A stretch of DNA of 64,000 bases from assembly GCF_000092785.1 (NCBI RefSeq), contig NC_014225.1, positions 1,377,340 through 1,441,339 on the forward strand. Direction: 5' to 3'. Of this stretch, positions 62,920-64,000 are shown in pieces. The stretch comes from Waddlia chondrophila WSU 86-1044 (GTDB lineage Bacteria > Chlamydiota > Chlamydiia > Chlamydiales > Waddliaceae). Below the pieces are notes generated by a model, which was not told the DNA's origin, ran no database searches, and worked only from the letters and a program-made list of their open reading frames with translations. Both the position numbers and the translations under genes were made by a program. How positions within the stretch are numbered: position 1 is the stretch's first letter; each line of letters begins with the position of its first letter.

Positions 62920-63642
62920 TTAGCGGAAAAAAGCCGAAAACCACTTCCAAAACCGGACAAATAAACGAGAAATATGCGAAAAGACACCCTGCGTCTCTTT
63001 CTTCGACGCTGGAAATACTTTAGGAAGAGAATGACTTGCTTCAGACGCCTCAGAGGAAATTTTCACATCTTGACGAGCCTTGAACTCCTCCACTTTTTTA
63101 TTATCTTCCTCAATCGCCTCATTGATGGAAACATAAGCCCCTTCTATGGCTTGTCCCCTCTCCTCTTCACTCAATTGAAATTTCTCGAGCTCTGCTTTAT
63201 CAAATTTCTGATAAAAAACAGAAACTAAAGAATCCCCCTCTTCAGGCTTTGGCAACAACGTTTCCAAATCTTCGAAGCGAGAAAGATAAAGGTCTCCTGT
63301 AGGCACAAGATTTTCTAGAACTGAAGATGCTTGAGATGAAACAGTCGCATGCGGAAACAATCGAGACGCCACATTAATCACACGAATGAATGCATCTGCA
63401 ATTGTGTTGCCGCGATCGCCTTTAGTTGCATCTCTATCGTCTTTTTGATGGAGCTGGCAAAAAATTCGAGCTTTATTTCCACTACTGATCGTCTCAAATC
63501 CTCCAATAACCTCATTGAATAAGCGCTCAAGCATTCTCGCATTTTTAAGATCTTTGACAGTGCAAGTCACATAAACTCTTTGAGAGCCATCCGAAGCGTC
63601 AACCTCAAATCCAATCGATATGGGGAAATTAAAATTAAACAT
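62920..63642 (-). CDS. Hypothetical protein with basic/aromatic C-terminus
   Basis: 240 residues. N-terminal part beta-rich (FNFNFPISIGFEVDASDGSQ, RVYVTCTVKDLKNARML), middle helical and acidic (KPEEGDSLVSVFYQKFDKAE, EEERGQAIEGAYVSINEAIE), and a C-terminal SHISRLFVRFWKWFSAFFR that may be an amphipathic membrane helix. No family recognised. Upstream of the tRNA/higBA region; the start ATG at 63642 has no strong ribosome site. Confidence 0.55.
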   Translation of the reverse strand: MFNFNFPISIGFEVDASDGSQRVYVTCTVKDLKNARMLERLFNEVIGGFETISSGNKARIFCQLHQKDDRDATKGDRGNTIADAFIRVINVASRLFPHATVSSQASSVLENLVPTGDLYLSRFEDLETLLPKPEEGDSLVSVFYQKFDKAELEKFQLSEEERGQAIEGAYVSINEAIEEDNKKVEEFKARQDVKISSEASEASHSLPKVFPASKKETQGVFSHISRLFVRFWKWFSAFFR

Positions 63643-63699
63643 GACGTAATTATACAGAATTTCTTTTTTTAAATCAATTATTTTAAAGAAACAGAATTG

Positions 63700-64000
63700 T
63701 TATTCAACTTCGTAAGAGCTTTCGTAAGAGGTATAGGTCTTTCCTCCTATATTAACACTTACAGGAGGAATAGTATAAGCTCCTCTTTTCTCCGCAGGAA
63801 TTGTGTATTGATAAACTGAAATCACCAAATTCGAATTTTCTGACATTTTAATCTCTTTAACATAACGGACACTGAGCTGCTTTCCATCCATTTTGAAACT
63901 GCTTTCATCTACCTTCGCATTTTTATCATGCGTCACAAGAACAGATACCTCTATCGGCTCTCCAACGGAAACATACTGATTTGCCTCTATCGAAACAAAA
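63700..64000 (-). CDS. C-terminal end of a BatD-like protein (continues beyond window)
   Basis: The frame is open from the right edge: ANQYVSVGEPIEVSVLVTHD then KNAKVDESSFKMDGKQLSVR, and it ends VYQYTIPAEKRGAYTIPPVS, VNIGGKTYTSYESSYEVE. The Y-x-I-P...G-x-Y-x-I-P-P-hydrophobic pattern with a terminal G-K-x-Y-x-S is what BatD (Bacteroides aerotolerance-type) beta domains show. About 100 residues are visible; the GTG at 63936 is internal. Short evidence, so tentative. Confidence 0.45.
   Translation of the reverse strand, partial: FVSIEANQYVSVGEPIEVSVLVTHDKNAKVDESSFKMDGKQLSVRYVKEIKMSENSNLVISVYQYTIPAEKRGAYTIPPVSVNIGGKTYTSYESSYEVE

Overview
This 64 kb window reads as chromosome of an environmental (amoeba-associated or Waddlia/Parachlamydia-type) member of the Chlamydiae. 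The reasons are a uvrA open frame that enters the window already carrying the tail of an upstream UvrA copy (the double-length chlamydial UvrA); a fused aroDE at the end of an aroA-aroK-aroB-aroDE operon; a pknD-like kinase near valS; the orders pepF-groES-groEL and msbA-accA-(L,D-transpeptidase)-HU/IHF, which I recall from Chlamydia; and a MOMP-like cysteine-rich porin. Genus assignment (Waddlia is my guess) is from memory only.

Layout. 1-3026: end of double uvrA, then a long imperfect inverted repeat. 3251-10177: accessory block with a secreted ATP-grasp-like protein, an all-helical orphan, a tandem-domain protein with a Cys plus Asp-x-His signature, glpK, a charged orphan and small repeats. 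10178-14551: kdoO, an alpha/beta hydrolase, a membrane-embedded Mur ligase and a stand-alone ddl. 15146-20166: aro operon (no aroC), DUF192 protein, membrane protein. 20153-23439: small conserved gene coupled to pknD. 23491-29371: island of a GT8-like glycosyltransferase, a bilobed-hydrophobic (Inc-like) protein and two paralogous His/Cys proteins. 29566-33494: valS and a MOMP-like porin. 33541-41915: two Na+/amino-acid symporters and a complete Mrp (Mnh/Pha) antiporter operon. 42129-46613: glycosidase-like protein, DAHP synthase, a lipoprotein and a second Cys/Asp-x-His protein. 46688-55961: queC, msbA, ytxJ, accA, L,D-transpeptidase, HU/IHF, tyrS, a small orphan, nif3, rpiA, bifunctional nuclease. 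55977-61572: ptsH, pepF, CIRCE, groES, groEL, a secreted caspase-like protease and its coupled partner. 61675-64000: tRNA-Asn with a decayed serine-recombinase duplication, a higBA toxin-antitoxin pair, an orphan and the end of a BatD-like protein.

How it works together: shikimate flow (aroF/G at 43638, aroBDEKA at 15146-19266), envelope building (Mur ligase/Ddl, KdoO, L,D-transpeptidase, MsbA), sodium economy (Mrp antiporter plus Na+ symporters) and chaperones under HrcA/CIRCE are ordinary chlamydial housekeeping with envelope extras. The accessory genes are candidates for host interaction: two proteins with a Cys...Asp-x-His-Gly arrangement (one with a dead tandem copy), two His...Asn-Cys paralogs and a secreted caspase fold.

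Two dispersed palindromic families run through the window: a MITE-like element with conserved ends (full, internally deleted, re-cored and collapsed copies) and a smaller AACCTATCC/GGATAGATT hairpin family, one copy of which forms the start of the Mur-ligase gene and another the tail of a His/Cys protein. No gene-free stretch exceeds 300 bases; the longest are 9879-10177, 4421-4705 and 62636-62919, described below.
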